This document shows, one piece after another, positions 18,355 to 27,662 of a DNA stretch of 64,000 nucleotides. The DNA lies in NCBI GenBank assembly GCA_025359105.1, contig JANYHK010000095.1:1-64000 (forward strand), written 5' to 3'. The stretch's first letter is position 1, and each line of letters starts with the position of its first letter. The notes beneath the pieces were generated by a model. It saw only the letters and a program-made list of their open reading frames with translations, did not search any database and was not told the origin of the DNA. The translations under genes were made by a program, and so were the position numbers. Origin of the DNA: Myxococcales bacterium. GTDB lineage: Bacteria > Myxococcota_A > Polyangia > Polyangiales > Polyangiaceae.

Positions 18355-18392
18355 CTCTCGAGCCCCGGTGACCGGAGCCACTCGAGGGTCAC
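18351..18392. terminator. Bidirectional terminator-like hairpin holding two stop codons
   Basis: GTGACTCTCGAG (18351-18362) pairs with CTCGAGGGTCAC (18381-18392) with one mismatch over 12 positions. The stop of the aconitase-like gene and the stop of the convergent gene (18389-18391) both lie in the arms. The segment GCCCCGGTGAC is also duplicated nearby. No T-run is seen, so termination may need Rho. Confidence 0.4.
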
Positions 18393-18739
18393 AGGTAGGG
18401 GTTCTTCTCGGTGCCGCGGATGCGCGCGCCCGCGCTCGCGATGACGATGTCGTCCCCGTCGACCGTCGCGCCCAGCTCGCGCGTCTCGCTCACTGCCTCG
18501 TGCGGCCCGAGCATGACGACGCTCCCGCGCCCGTCATGGCCGCGCAGGTCCACCCCGACGAGGAAGCCCTTGGCGTCCAGGAGACCCAGGCCACCCCTGC
18601 CGGCTGCGCCCGGCGCCTTCACCCGGAGGCTGTCGCTCGCCGCATCGTACGAAAGGCCTTCGGCGTGGATTTCGTGGAGCATGTCGGCAAAGGTAAGGCG
18701 CCTTTTTCCACTTGGCATGACCTGACGCAGAGAAATCAT
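18389..18739 (-). CDS. Hypothetical protein
   Basis: The product has 116 residues and is cytoplasmic by composition. The centre has GLSYDAASDSLRV and GLGLLDAKGFLVGVDL, which faintly resembles DUF2283-type small proteins. That match is too weak to name the family. The gene starts 14 bases from the divergent pseudo-kinase gene, so the two starts share a very short promoter region. Function unknown. Confidence 0.5.
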   Translation of the reverse strand: MISLRQVMPSGKRRLTFADMLHEIHAEGLSYDAASDSLRVKAPGAAGRGGLGLLDAKGFLVGVDLRGHDGRGSVVMLGPHEAVSETRELGATVDGDDIVIASAGARIRGTEKNPYL

Positions 18740-18753
18740 GGCATCCTAGCGGC

Positions 18754-20145
18754 GTGTCGACAAAGGGACGACTGACCCGGCAAGAGCTGGGCTGGCTGCT
18801 CACGCAAGAGGCCGCAAACGCCGCAGATCGCCTGCGTTCGGGCGTGCAGGTGCTCCGGACCAACGCGCCGCCTCCTTCCGACGAGCTCCCGGTTCTCCCG
18901 GAGATTCCCGTCGAAGCGTCGCTCGATGCGCTCGACGACGTGATGAAGATGCTCACGTCGCTCCACGCGAAGCCCTCGAGCGGACGCGGGCGCCGCGGAC
19001 GCATCGACCTCGCGTCGCTCCTGTGGGAGGTCGCCCCCGACGCGCGCGTCGCGATGGAGCCGGGCAGCGGCACCGAAGTGAACGGCGACGAAGGCGAGCT
19101 CCGCCGCATGCTTCACGTGGTCCTCGGCCACGGCACGGGCGCGGGCTCGAACGTCACGATCAAGCGGGAAGGAGACCAGGTTCGTCTCTCCGTCGTCCTG
19201 GGACCGGACAGCTCCGCGATGGCGGACACCGAGCGCGCCTGGCTGAGCCGCATGGCGATCCGCTATGGCGGCCGCCACGAGTTCGAGGGAGGGGCCGAGT
19301 CGCTGGTCTTCCCGGCAGACGGCGCCTACGAGCGGAGCGAGCGCGAGGCGCTGCGCAAGGAGCTCGACGAGGCGCGCAAGCAGGGCGAGGCCTACGCGCG
19401 CGAGCTCGCGCAGGTGTTCGCCGCTGGTGAAGACACCGCGTCGCCGTCGACGTTTCCCCCGTCGCCGGGGCGTGACCGCTTTCCGATCGTCGCGCAGCTC
19501 GCCGGGGCGATGGCGTCGGAGATGCGCTCGCTGCTCTTCCCGATCGTGCGCGATCTGAAGGGACCGCGCCCGACCGATGAGACCCTCGACGGCGTGCGTC
19601 GCCGCATCATGCAGGTGCAGGACTTCCTGATCGGCCTCGCCGGCATCGGTGAGCTCGACCCGAACGAGCTGCCCATCGAGGTCGACTTCTGCGACGTCGC
19701 GCGTCAGACCACCCGCGCGCTCGCGCCGCGTGCCGATAGGGGCGGCATCACCCTCAAGCTCGTCACGATCCCCGACGGGCCCGACGTGCGCGCCTACGGC
19801 CGCTGCGCCCCACGGTCGGCCAACGCCTTCATCCGTGAGCTCCTCGCTCAGGCGCTCGCGGCGACGCCGCACGACGGCAAGGTCACCGTCACCGTCACAG
19901 CGGCCGGCCATGGCGAAGGAGAGAAGCTCGGCACCCGCGTCACCGTCGACGACGGCGGCGCCCCTCTCCCCGCGGCGGCCCGTCGCGCCTTCTTGGCGCT
20001 CGAGCTGGATCCCGGCACTTACGGCCGCCCGAGCAGCCTACCGCTCTACATCTGCAGCGAAATCGCGTCGGCGCAAGGGGCCCTCCTCGAGCTCGGTGAC
20101 GGCCCAAACGGGGGTCTGCGTGTCACCGTCACTTTCCCTAAGTAG
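18754..20145 (+). CDS. Histidine-kinase-like protein without phosphoacceptor His
   Basis: The start is GTG at 18754; the product has 463 residues. It looks like two degenerate kinase halves: residues about 86-190 form one ATPase-like region. A coiled-coil region (about 192-225) leads to MASEMRSLLFPIV (about 253-265), where a dimerisation box SHExRTPL would lie. His is replaced by Ser. A second HATPase-like region follows (about 305-463), with ELLAQALAAT replacing the N-box and VDDGG as a remnant G1 box. The protein is cytoplasmic with no membrane helix. A CheY-like receiver follows within 30 bases. Probably a pseudokinase or a binding scaffold. Confidence 0.65.
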   Translation: MSTKGRLTRQELGWLLTQEAANAADRLRSGVQVLRTNAPPPSDELPVLPEIPVEASLDALDDVMKMLTSLHAKPSSGRGRRGRIDLASLLWEVAPDARVAMEPGSGTEVNGDEGELRRMLHVVLGHGTGAGSNVTIKREGDQVRLSVVLGPDSSAMADTERAWLSRMAIRYGGRHEFEGGAESLVFPADGAYERSEREALRKELDEARKQGEAYARELAQVFAAGEDTASPSTFPPSPGRDRFPIVAQLAGAMASEMRSLLFPIVRDLKGPRPTDETLDGVRRRIMQVQDFLIGLAGIGELDPNELPIEVDFCDVARQTTRALAPRADRGGITLKLVTIPDGPDVRAYGRCAPRSANAFIRELLAQALAATPHDGKVTVTVTAAGHGEGEKLGTRVTVDDGGAPLPAAARRAFLALELDPGTYGRPSSLPLYICSEIASAQGALLELGDGPNGGLRVTVTFPK

Positions 20146-20172
20146 AATCTCGCGGTACCCTCACAGGGCCGC

Positions 20173-20559
20173 ATGAGGATTCTCATCGTCGAGGACTCCG
20201 ACTCCATTCGTCGGATGATCGAAGCTCTCGTCTCAACGCGTGGCCACCAGGTGAAGGCCGTGTCCAACGGCGCCAAGGGGCTCGAGGAAGCGTTCGAGTC
20301 GACGCCGGACGTCATTCTGCTCGATCTGAACCTGCCCGGCTCGTACGACGGGTTTCAGGTCTGCGAGCAGGTGCGCGCGAACCCGCTGACCCGCTCGGTC
20401 CCGATCCTCATCATCAGCGCGACGAGCGACGACGACGCCAAACAGCGGGCCCTCGCCGCCGGCGCTACCGCCTACTACACGAAGCCCTTCAGCCCGATGG
20501 CCCTGCTGAAGGAAATCGAGTCGATCCGCATAAAGCAGCGGTCTACGCCAGACGCCTAG
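20173..20559 (+). CDS. Single-domain response regulator (CheY-like)
   Basis: The product has 128 residues: a receiver domain only, with no output domain. The acidic pocket VEDSD (residues 7-8), phosphoacceptor Asp in ILLDLNLPG (near 51), Ser/Thr in IISATS (near 80) and Lys in YTKPFSP (near 102) are all present, so it should accept phosphate. It lies directly after the histidine-kinase-like gene and is likely co-transcribed. Because that partner lacks its His, the phosphodonor may be another kinase. Confidence 0.92.
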   Translation: MRILIVEDSDSIRRMIEALVSTRGHQVKAVSNGAKGLEEAFESTPDVILLDLNLPGSYDGFQVCEQVRANPLTRSVPILIISATSDDDAKQRALAAGATAYYTKPFSPMALLKEIESIRIKQRSTPDA

Positions 20560-20652
20560 CCCTTACGCGTCTCTTTCTCTCCTCCGCTTTGGATGCGAAG
20601 CCCCAACCTCTGGGTTCGCCGGCGCGCGGGCGCGCCTTCGCCGCTGGCGAGG

Positions 20653-20677
20653 CCTCCAGCGCTTCCTGCGCTGGAGG
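20653..20677. terminator. 10-bp perfect stem-loop after the response regulator
   Basis: CCTCCAGCGC and GCGCTGGAGG enclose TTCCT, about 95 bases past the receiver gene's stop. The stem is very stable but is not followed by T residues. It may be a factor-dependent terminator or an mRNA-end hairpin. Confidence 0.4.
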
Positions 20678-20702
20678 GGAGCGCAGCTCCCACACGAACA
20701 AA

Positions 20703-20737
20703 GGCTTTTGAAACTGCCTACAGCAGTTTCAGAAGCC
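20703..20737. terminator. Intrinsic terminator of the TerB-like gene with its stop in the loop
   Basis: GGCTTTTGAAACTGC (20703-20717) pairs with GCAGTTTCAGAAGCC (20723-20737): 15 positions with one G-U type mismatch. The five-base loop 20718-20722 contains the TAG stop of the minus-strand gene. On the minus strand TTTGTT follows the stem, the usual mark of an intrinsic terminator. Confidence 0.6.
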
Positions 20738-21104
20738 GTTTCGCTCGCTCGGCCGCGGAGAAGATCATCTCCTTGCCTTCTTGGGTCGGGATCTTGAGGC
20801 GGGCGGCGAGGTCAGTCACGAACTTCTGCTCGTCGTCGTTGAAGTCGTTGTCGACGAAGCAGAGGAGCACGGCGTGCTGGAGGAGGACTCGGCGATCATC
20901 CGCCGAGAGCTCCTGCAGATCGATGTCGTCGATCGTGCGCTTTTCGGCGGCGTAATCGTGGATCGATTTGCGCTCGGACTCCGTCGCGCTGTAGGCGTCG
21001 AGGAGGGCCTCGAGCGTCTCCTTCTCCTTGTCGGCGAAGACGCCGTCTGCCCACGCCACGGGGACGAGGGCTCGGACGATGGCCATGTCCTGGTCATGCA
21101 TCAT
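20718..21104 (-). CDS. TerB-like family protein
   Basis: The product has 128 residues and is all helical. The N-terminal VPVAWADGVFADKEKETLEALLDAYS and the later FVDNDFNDDEQKFVTDLAARLKI are the paired acidic D-G-x-x-D-x-x-E motifs of TerB/DjlA-type domains, which bind metal ions in characterised members. Cytoplasmic, single gene, no other ter genes nearby, so a role in tellurite resistance is not supported. Function unknown. Confidence 0.75.
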   Translation of the reverse strand: MMHDQDMAIVRALVPVAWADGVFADKEKETLEALLDAYSATESERKSIHDYAAEKRTIDDIDLQELSADDRRVLLQHAVLLCFVDNDFNDDEQKFVTDLAARLKIPTQEGKEMIFSAAERAKRLLKLL

Positions 21105-21289
21105 GGTGTCTCCTGTCGAGGGTGAGGATCGGTCACTCGAGGCATCAGGTCAACAGCGGGATCACACATGCTCCCCACCCTGCTCACGTGCCCGGAGGCG
21201 TCACCAACGTCAGCCAAATGCCCCACATTGAAGAGTACGCCCCGGTGGGCGTGTTGCTCCCCACCCTTGCGAATCGCGTGTTGTACCAG

Positions 21290-23434
21290 CTACTTGGCGC
21301 TCATGCGTACGGCATGCGCGCCCGTCTGACCGAGCGGGGCCCTGGCGACGTCGGCGGCGGTGACCTTGAGACGCTTGCGGAACGTGGTGGGCCCGGCGAC
21401 GAGGATTTCGGTGTCCTGATCGCACTTGATGGGGTCGATCGTCGCTTCGGGGCCGGCGCCGACGAGCAGCCACATCTCCGCCGCGCGGGGGGTGGAGACG
21501 ACGTGCACGGTGCCCGGCGCGCCTTTGCCGCCGACGACGGTGCCGGGCTGCCCCGCCGGCCACGGATCGATCGCTCCCGGCCTGGCGCGGCTCGGCTCCA
21601 GCTGGACGGCGAGTTCGAAGCGAGGTTTGCCGTCGGCGCCTGGGTCCCACGCCGCACCGGCGGGGACGATCGAGCGCTTCGGGGCGAAGCCCTCGGCGGT
21701 GGCGACGAACTCGAGGCGTGCGCCGACCGGCATGCGATCAATGTCGACGGGCGCCTGACCGAGGCGCAAGAGCACCTCGGCGGCGACGGGCACGTCGGCG
21801 ATCGTGAGCGCGCCGCGGCACTTGACGACCTGCTGCTGGGCGAGCGCTTGCTGGCTCGCGAGCGCTGCAGCCTTCTTCTCCTGCTCGAGCTTGTCCGGCG
21901 TGCGTCCAGTGAAGAAGCCTGGTTTCAGCATCCAGAGGGCGACCGCGCCTCCCGCGAGGACGATCAGCGTCAGGAGCGCGAGCACGGTGTTGATGCGTCG
22001 CGCGCGCTTGCGACCGAGCTCGCGCGGCAGCACCATGGTCTTGGCGTGGCGCGACCCCTGTCGCGGCGCCATCCCCTGGGTGGCGGGCCGACCCGACGAC
22101 GACATGGGGGGGAGGCCGCTGCCGTCTGGCACCGAGCTCCGCGCCGGGGGCGCCGGCCGCATCGACGGACGCGGCGGCATCTGCGGAGGCGGCTGCATCT
22201 GCTGCATCTGTGGAGGCGGCTGCATCTGCTGCATCTGCGGAGGCGGCTGCATCTGCTGCATCTGCGGAGGCGGCTGCATCTGCGGCTGTATCTGCTGCAT
22301 CTGCGGAGGCGGCTGCATCTGCGGCGGCGTCATCTGTCGGCCGGCGGGCGGCGTCGCCGCGCGCATGGGCGGCGGCTCGACGAGGGGCTTGATCGTTGGC
22401 GCGAGCCCTGGGGCGACAGGGGGCTGCACCATGGTGGCCGGTGGCGGCGCGAGCCCCACTGGCGTCTGCGGCCGGCGAACGTTGGCGATGGGGATGCTCT
22501 GATCGGTCATCGCCAGGAGCACTTCGACGTCGTCGGGTCCGGGCATCGCCGAGATGACGGGGCCCATTTGCTGCCTGCTCGGCGGGGGCGGCGTCGGCTC
22601 GAGACCGACCATCGCCTTGAGCTCGCGCGAGACGGCGCGGTCGGTCGTCGCACCGGACACCTCGAACGACGCGAGGAGCTGATCGACGGCGTCGGCGCCG
22701 GACGGCTGCGTCGGATGCCGAACCGCCGCGTCGACCTCGATGGGGACGGCGGGAGGGGGAGTCTCGGCGGGCGGAGGCTCGGGGGGCGCGGCGCTCGGAC
22801 CGCGCGGCAGGGCCTCGGCGAGATCGGGGAAGGCGTCGCCGCTGGAGGGCTCTGGCTCGTCGACGACGGCGACAGCGGCAGCGACAGGGACCGCGGCGGG
22901 CGGCGGACGCGGCGCCGGTGGCGCGAGCCGAGTCGCCCCCTGCGGCGAGGTCGGGCGGGGCGGGGCCGCGGCAGGCCGCTCCGGGGGCGGTGCGTTCCGC
23001 CCGACGCCCGCGGTCACGCGCTTCACCTCGCGGGCGAGGCGCGCGAGGGCACGACGCCCGGCAGCGCGGTTGACGGGGATGAGGGCAGCCTCGAGCTCCT
23101 CGATGAGCGCAGGCAAACCGCCCCCCGACTTGCGCCGCGACGCCGCGCCGAGCGCCGGTGTCGCCGAGCCGCTCGACTCGAGGAGGCGCTGCAGGATCGC
23201 CCGGACGCTCGCCTCCGTGTCGCCCGCTCCGTCGCGCGAGCGGACGAGCGCGACCGTCCCCTCCTCGCCGATGTAAACGCTCCGGGGCTCGACGTCGCCT
23301 GCGTGCGTCTGCGCCCCTTCGGCGATCTCGAGGGTGAGGTACCCCGCGAGCTCGGGTGCGAGCGGGACGCGCTTCGCGTTCACGACCGCGAACACGTCCT
23401 CGAGCGTGACGGAGTGCTCGATGGGGCCGCTCAC
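21290..23434 (-). CDS. Membrane protein with PEGA-like C-domain and MQPPPQMQQ repeats
   Basis: The start is GTG at 23434, overlapping the hisF stop by four bases (GTGA). The product has 714 residues. The N-terminal region (about 1-130) is a small folded domain with [29 protein letters not shown], not recognised by name. A long Pro-rich disordered stretch (about 145-470) contains a nine-residue MQPPPQMQQ repeat. A membrane helix follows (about 475-497). The periplasmic end (about 535-714) has PEGA-like strands. No kinase or enzyme motif is seen. The direct link to hisF in one transcript is unexpected. A signalling role is inference. Confidence 0.65.
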   Translation of the reverse strand: MSGPIEHSVTLEDVFAVVNAKRVPLAPELAGYLTLEIAEGAQTHAGDVEPRSVYIGEEGTVALVRSRDGAGDTEASVRAILQRLLESSGSATPALGAASRRKSGGGLPALIEELEAALIPVNRAAGRRALARLAREVKRVTAGVGRNAPPPERPAAAPPRPTSPQGATRLAPPAPRPPPAAVPVAAAVAVVDEPEPSSGDAFPDLAEALPRGPSAAPPEPPPAETPPPAVPIEVDAAVRHPTQPSGADAVDQLLASFEVSGATTDRAVSRELKAMVGLEPTPPPPSRQQMGPVISAMPGPDDVEVLLAMTDQSIPIANVRRPQTPVGLAPPPATMVQPPVAPGLAPTIKPLVEPPPMRAATPPAGRQMTPPQMQPPPQMQQIQPQMQPPPQMQQMQPPPQMQQMQPPPQMQQMQPPPQMPPRPSMRPAPPARSSVPDGSGLPPMSSSGRPATQGMAPRQGSRHAKTMVLPRELGRKRARRINTVLALLTLIVLAGGAVALWMLKPGFFTGRTPDKLEQEKKAAALASQQALAQQQVVKCRGALTIADVPVAAEVLLRLGQAPVDIDRMPVGARLEFVATAEGFAPKRSIVPAGAAWDPGADGKPRFELAVQLEPSRARPGAIDPWPAGQPGTVVGGKGAPGTVHVVSTPRAAEMWLLVGAGPEATIDPIKCDQDTEILVAGPTTFRKRLKVTAADVARAPLGQTGAHAVRMSAK
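22182..22335 (-). repeat. 27-base coding tandem repeat (MQPPPQMQQ)
   Basis: Five near-identical units of 27 bases encode MQPPPQMQQ or close variants, with one unit extended by an extra QMQPQ. Since units are multiples of three, copy number can change without a frameshift. It lies in the disordered cytoplasmic linker of the PEGA-like membrane protein. Confidence 0.9.
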
Positions 23435-24210
23435 GCTCCGACCTGCCTCACCGGTACACCGGCGCGCGCGAGGTAGGCCTTGGCCTCGCCGATCGAGTGA
23501 ATGCCGTCATGGAAGATCGAGGCCGCCAGCACCGCGCTGGCGCGCCCGACGGTAAGCCCCTCGCGCAGGTGCTCGAGCGTCCCGACGCCGCCCGAAGCGA
23601 TGACGGGCACCGGCACGGCGTCGGACACGGCGCGCGTGAGCTCGACGTCGAAGCCGGCCTTGGTGCCGTCGCGGTCCATGCTGGTGAGGAGGATCTCGCC
23701 GGCGCCGAACCGTACGACCTCCTCGGCCCAGGCGATCGCGTCGAGGCCGGTCGGTGTTCGCCCGCCTTCGATGAAGACCTCCCAGCCGCGCGTGCCATCC
23801 GGACCCTGCCGGCGCTTCGCGTCGATGGCCACCACGATGGCCTGCGCGCCCCACGCGTCGGAGCACCGCTGCACGACCTCCGGCCGCTTCACGGCCGTCG
23901 TGTTGATGCTGACCTTGTCGGCCCCCGCGGCGAGGAGCGCGCGTACGTCGTCCTCGGTCCGCACGCCTCCGCCGACCGTGAGGGGCGTGAACAGCACGTC
24001 GGCGCAGCGCGCGACGACGTCGAGGATGGCGCTGCGCTTCTCCACGGACGCGGTGATGTCGAGAAAGCAGATCTCGTCGGCCCCTTGCTCGTCGTACCGG
24101 CGCGCCTGCTCGACGGGATCGCCGGCGTCACGCAGGCCGGCGAAGCCGATCCCTTTGACGACCCGCCCATCGCGAACGTCCAGGCAGGGGATGATCCGTC
24201 TCGCCAGCAC
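23431..24210 (-). CDS. hisF: Imidazole glycerol phosphate synthase cyclase subunit
   Basis: Converts PRFAR plus ammonia, delivered by HisH, to imidazole glycerol phosphate and AICAR in histidine synthesis. The product has 259 residues and a TIM-barrel fold. [16 protein letters not shown] holds the catalytic Asp near residue 11, VVAIDAK the second Asp near 132, and the phosphate-binding GGGVRT and ASGGVG motifs are intact. No other his gene is in the window. It is followed with four-base overlap by the PEGA-like membrane protein. Confidence 0.96.
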   Translation of the reverse strand: MLARRIIPCLDVRDGRVVKGIGFAGLRDAGDPVEQARRYDEQGADEICFLDITASVEKRSAILDVVARCADVLFTPLTVGGGVRTEDDVRALLAAGADKVSINTTAVKRPEVVQRCSDAWGAQAIVVAIDAKRRQGPDGTRGWEVFIEGGRTPTGLDAIAWAEEVVRFGAGEILLTSMDRDGTKAGFDVELTRAVSDAVPVPVIASGGVGTLEHLREGLTVGRASAVLAASIFHDGIHSIGEAKAYLARAGVPVRQVGA

Positions 24211-24271
24211 CGCTCTCGTGCTTACCTTCGTCGCCGCGCTACGTAAACTTTCCCGAAAGGCGGCGCGGCAA

Positions 24272-25111
24272 TCAGCCCTTCTGGTCGTAAGTGTCGAGCA
24301 TCTTTTCGATCGACGCGAGGTTGTTGTCGATCGACTCCTGGACGATCTGCGTCATGGTCGCGCTCGAGCCCTTGAGAGCTTCGTAGTAGCGCTGACGCTC
24401 CGTCGAGTGGACGATCGCGGGCGGGTAGCCGCCGCGCAGAAGCAAAAGGTTCATGAACAGCCGCGCGACCTTGCCGCTGTCGTTGGCGAAGGGGAAGATG
24501 CGAAGGAGATCGTAGTGGGCCCGCGCGGCGAGGCGAATGGGGCTTCGCGTTCGGCGCGTCTCCGGATCGTTCACCCAGTCGACGACCTGCCGGACCTTGT
24601 AGGTGATCTTGTCGGGCGCCGCGTACTCGTGGAAGTAGAGGCGGTGCTGCGGAATGTCTTTCCGGTACCGGACCGTCTTCAGGTCCCCTTCCTCCGGGTG
24701 GAGGATGAGGTAAATCTTTTTGATGACGTCGAGGTTGATCGGCAGCCGCTTCTTGACCGCGTAGTCGCGCACGTAATCGAGCGCCTCGCGGTGGCGGCGG
24801 ATCTCCTCGCAGACGGGCTGCATGCTCGAGTCGGCCACGACCGTCGCCGTCGGATCGACCGCCGTCCGCAGCTCCTGGAACGTGTAGACGACGCCCTCGA
24901 TAGCGCTGTCATGGTAGATCCATGACATATCGATATTTTCTCGATAGTTAGCTTGGAATAGTGGATCTGCTTGTTGAAGCCGTGCCTCGAGCGTGGCCGT
25001 CCGCTCCTCCATCGAAATGGGCTTGGGCGGCGGCGGCTCAGCAGGGGGGCGGGGCTGCGCGACGGGCTTCTTCTTCGCCGCGGGGGTGTTTTTTTGAGGT
25101 TTCGAGGGCAT
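24272..25111 (-). CDS. Fic-family fold protein with degenerate active site
   Basis: The start is at MPSKPQ (25111); an upstream TTG would add an unlikely leader. The product has 279 residues. After a basic Pro/Lys-rich tail (about 1-50) comes a helical Fic region: SAIEGVVYT resembles the regulatory S-x-I-E-G segment, and [13 protein letters not shown] and the [10 protein letters not shown] helix lead to the core. The catalytic HPFxDGNGR motif reads FPFANDSGK: the key His is Phe, the Asp Asn, and the final Arg Lys. AMP transfer is therefore unlikely. The surrounding fold and the downstream [16 protein letters not shown] helix are well kept, suggesting a selected non-catalytic role. It is a stand-alone gene. 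Confidence 0.77.
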   Translation of the reverse strand: MPSKPQKNTPAAKKKPVAQPRPPAEPPPPKPISMEERTATLEARLQQADPLFQANYRENIDMSWIYHDSAIEGVVYTFQELRTAVDPTATVVADSSMQPVCEEIRRHREALDYVRDYAVKKRLPINLDVIKKIYLILHPEEGDLKTVRYRKDIPQHRLYFHEYAAPDKITYKVRQVVDWVNDPETRRTRSPIRLAARAHYDLLRIFPFANDSGKVARLFMNLLLLRGGYPPAIVHSTERQRYYEALKGSSATMTQIVQESIDNNLASIEKMLDTYDQKG

Positions 25112-25223
25112 GCGCGGCGAACGAGGAGCCGGGGAGAGGCTCGACCGGGGCCGAGGGTAATGAAGTCGCAACAAGTCCGTCAAGGGAGTTGCACATGGTC
25201 GTTTGTTCAGGTACTAGACCTGA

Positions 25224-26891
25224 ATGCTTGTTCAGATCACGGTGCGAAACCTGGTTCTGATCGAGGAGCTCGTCCTCGAGCTCCACCCAGGCTTCAATGT
25301 CCTCACGGGGGAGACGGGGGCCGGCAAGTCCATGCTCGTCGACGCGGTCGGGCTCGTGCTCGGCGGGCGCGCGCGCCCCGATCTGGTTCGCAACGGGACG
25401 CGCGAGGCCGAGGTCGAAGCGCTCTTCGACGTTCCGCCGAGCTCGCGACTCGCGGCGAAGCTCGAGGCGGCCGGTGTCCCGAACGAGCAGGAGCTCGTCG
25501 TGCGCCGCGTCGTCCACGCCGAGGGGAGGAGCCGCGCGTTCCTGAACGGCCGCCTCTGCACCGCGACGCAGCTCGCCGATCTCGCGCCCGAGCTCTGCGA
25601 CATCGCCTCGCAGCACGAGAGTGTCAGCCTGACCGATCCAGCGACACACCTCGGCTACCTCGACGCGTTCGGCAAGCTGGAAGAGGCGCGGGCCGCGCTC
25701 GCCGTCCAGGTCGATGCGCTGGGGGACGTCGCGCGTGAGCTCGAGGAGGCGCGCAGCGCGGAGCGCGGTCGGATCGAGCGCGAGGATTTCCTCGCGTTCC
25801 AGCTGAAGGAGATCGACGACGTCCGCCCGCTCCCGGGCGAGGAGTCCGAGCTCGACGTCGAGCGCGCGCGCCTGAAGCACGCGGGTCGTCTCACCGACGC
25901 GACGCGGCGCGCCGAAGCCCGCCTGTGCGAAGGGTCGGAGGGCGCGCGTGCCATTTGCGACGAGCTCGCGCGCATCTCCGGCGAGCTGGATGGAGCCGCG
26001 GAGCTGGACGGATCGCTGGCCGATCTCGCGCGCGTCGTCGCATCGGCGCGCACCGAGCTCGTCGATGCCGCGCGCGCGCTCGGGCGTTACGCGGACGGCG
26101 TCGAGTCGAACCCGGCGCGTCTTGCCGAGGTCGAAGAGCGTCTCTTTCGCTTGCAGAAGCTCTTGCGGAAGCATGGTCCTACGACCCACGAGCTCACCGC
26201 GCACCGCGAGGAGCTCGCCCGTGAGCTCGGCGCGCTCTCCAAGGCGCAGGACAGGGTCGCCGATCTCGACCAGCGGCATGGCGCGCTGCACGAGGATGCG
26301 GCACGCGCGGCGAGCGCGCTCTCGAAAAAGCGCCGCGCGGCGGCGGAGCGGCTGGCCGACGCGATCGGCCGCGAGCTGGGGCTCCTTGGAATGGGCCGCG
26401 CGCGGGTCATCGTGGACGTCGCTCCGGGAGCCCGCCTGGGGCCGTCGGGGACGGACCGCGTGGAGTTTCTCATCGCGCCGAACCGCGGGGAGGAGCCGCG
26501 CCCCCTCCGGCGCATCGCGAGCGGCGGTGAGCTCTCGCGCGCGCTCCTGGCGCTGAAGCGCGTCCTGGCCGAGCAGGGGCCCGCCGGAATGTACGTTTTC
26601 GACGAGGTCGACGCCGGCGTCGGCGGCGCCGTGGCGGAGGTGATTGGCCGATCCATCAAAGACATCGCCACGCACCGTCAGGTCCTCTGCGTCACCCACC
26701 TCCCGCAGATCGCGGCGCTGGCCGACGCCCACTTCGTCGTCGGCAAGCACGAGACGAAGGGCCGCACGTCGACGACCGTGCACCGCCTAGGTGACAAGGA
26801 GCGCGTCGTCGAGCTCGCCCGCATGATCGGCGGCGTCAAGGTGGGCGAGGCCGCGAAGAAGGCCGCGGTCGAGATGCTCGCCGTACGGTGA
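25224..26891 (+). CDS. recN: DNA repair ATPase RecN
   Basis: An SMC-like protein for double-strand-break repair, acting at the nucleoid. The product has 555 residues, as expected. The Walker A GETGAGKSM (about residues 28-36) and the N-terminal ITVRNLVLIEELVLEL are typical. The coiled-coil middle (about 150-350) has the long Glu/Arg-rich helices. The C-terminal signature ASGGELSRALLALK and Walker B MYVFDEVDAGVGG are complete. The ATG at 25224 fits. It lies divergently from the Fic-like gene. Confidence 0.96.
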   Translation: MLVQITVRNLVLIEELVLELHPGFNVLTGETGAGKSMLVDAVGLVLGGRARPDLVRNGTREAEVEALFDVPPSSRLAAKLEAAGVPNEQELVVRRVVHAEGRSRAFLNGRLCTATQLADLAPELCDIASQHESVSLTDPATHLGYLDAFGKLEEARAALAVQVDALGDVARELEEARSAERGRIEREDFLAFQLKEIDDVRPLPGEESELDVERARLKHAGRLTDATRRAEARLCEGSEGARAICDELARISGELDGAAELDGSLADLARVVASARTELVDAARALGRYADGVESNPARLAEVEERLFRLQKLLRKHGPTTHELTAHREELARELGALSKAQDRVADLDQRHGALHEDAARAASALSKKRRAAAERLADAIGRELGLLGMGRARVIVDVAPGARLGPSGTDRVEFLIAPNRGEEPRPLRRIASGGELSRALLALKRVLAEQGPAGMYVFDEVDAGVGGAVAEVIGRSIKDIATHRQVLCVTHLPQIAALADAHFVVGKHETKGRTSTTVHRLGDKERVVELARMIGGVKVGEAAKKAAVEMLAVR

Positions 26892-26975
26892 GCACGATCG
26901 CGAGCTTTTGTCCTTCATGCGTCGAGCCCCAGTGTGGTCGTGGATCCGACGATGCGCGGGCGCCCCGGGGCCTGG

Positions 26976-27440
26976 TCAGGTGCAGCCGTCGCCCTCGCAC
27001 GTCTTCGTGCAGGGCGCTCCGCCGGCGCACGACTGCTTGCACCCTCCGCCTTCGCACGCGAGATTGCAGATCGCGCCGGGCGCGCACGACTGCGCGCAGC
27101 CGCCGCCGGTGCACGTGAAGTTGCACGTCCCCGAGGCTGCGCAGATCTGCGTGCATTGACCGGCGGCGCACCCGAGGTTGCAGGCGGCACCCTCGGCGCA
27201 GCGGCCCGCGGTGCGCGCGTGTGCGGCCGCGTGCGGGGCCGCGTGCGCGGCGGTCGCGGGCGCAGTGGCGGGGGGCGCGCTGAGCGGAGCCAGCGCCACG
27301 GCGGCGGCCGAGGCCGAGGTGGTGCTCACGTTCGACGTCGCGACCAGCGAAGTTGCGGGCGCCTCGAGCGAGACGGGAGCCTCCTTGCAGGCCGCGAGAG
27401 TCGACGCCAGACCGAGGGCAACGAGAGCGATGGGACGCAT
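26976..27440 (-). CDS. Cys-rich lipoprotein
   Basis: The ATG at 27440 has GAAGAGG 8 bases upstream and gives 154 residues. The signal peptide ends in lipobox STLAAC. An Ala/Ser/Thr-rich spacer follows. The last 80 residues are a tandem Cys repeat of roughly C-x3-C-x-G-x-C, with pieces such as CTGGGCAQSCAPGAICNLAC. It resembles secreted disulfide-rich repeats of other myxobacterial lipoproteins. Function unknown. The stop lies 84 bases from the recN stop. Confidence 0.72.
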   Translation of the reverse strand: MRPIALVALGLASTLAACKEAPVSLEAPATSLVATSNVSTTSASAAAVALAPLSAPPATAPATAAHAAPHAAAHARTAGRCAEGAACNLGCAAGQCTQICAASGTCNFTCTGGGCAQSCAPGAICNLACEGGGCKQSCAGGAPCTKTCEGDGCT

Positions 27441-27481
27441 GGGGGCCTCTTCTTTCATTTTTCTGAGTAGTGATGAGAGCG

Positions 27482-27635
27482 AGAGGGGGTAGAGCAAGGT
27501 GCGCGCCAGCGCGGATCGACCCAGAATTCCCAAGTGGTCGAGCAAGGATGGCTCTGGACCGTTGAGCAACGCGGCGGCGACCTTGCTCAGGCCTTGCTCA
27601 CGCCTCGCTCACGCCTCACGCCACGCTCACCGCCA
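27482..27635. repeat. GAGCAAGG/TTGCTC-rich intergenic with 11-base imperfect tandem repeats
   Basis: Between two divergent genes, GAGCAAGG appears near 27492 and 27538 and its inverse CCTTGCTC near 27581. From 27582 a run of about five imperfect units of CTTGCTCACGC follows. The arrangement suggests a regulatory region, or a degenerate repeat; I cannot decide. Confidence 0.45.
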
Positions 27636-27662
27636 GGCTGCCGGCCGCGCTATGCTGATCTC

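Noticed and set aside
20718-21104. Tellurite-resistance locus
   Set aside because: A single TerB-like gene without terC, terD or terZ partners does not support that function.
22182-22335. CRISPR-like repeat array
   Set aside because: The 27-base units are contiguous, have no spacers and lie in frame in a coding region.
24272-25111. Fic/antitoxin toxin module
   Set aside because: The Fic motif is degenerate and no small antitoxin gene is adjacent.
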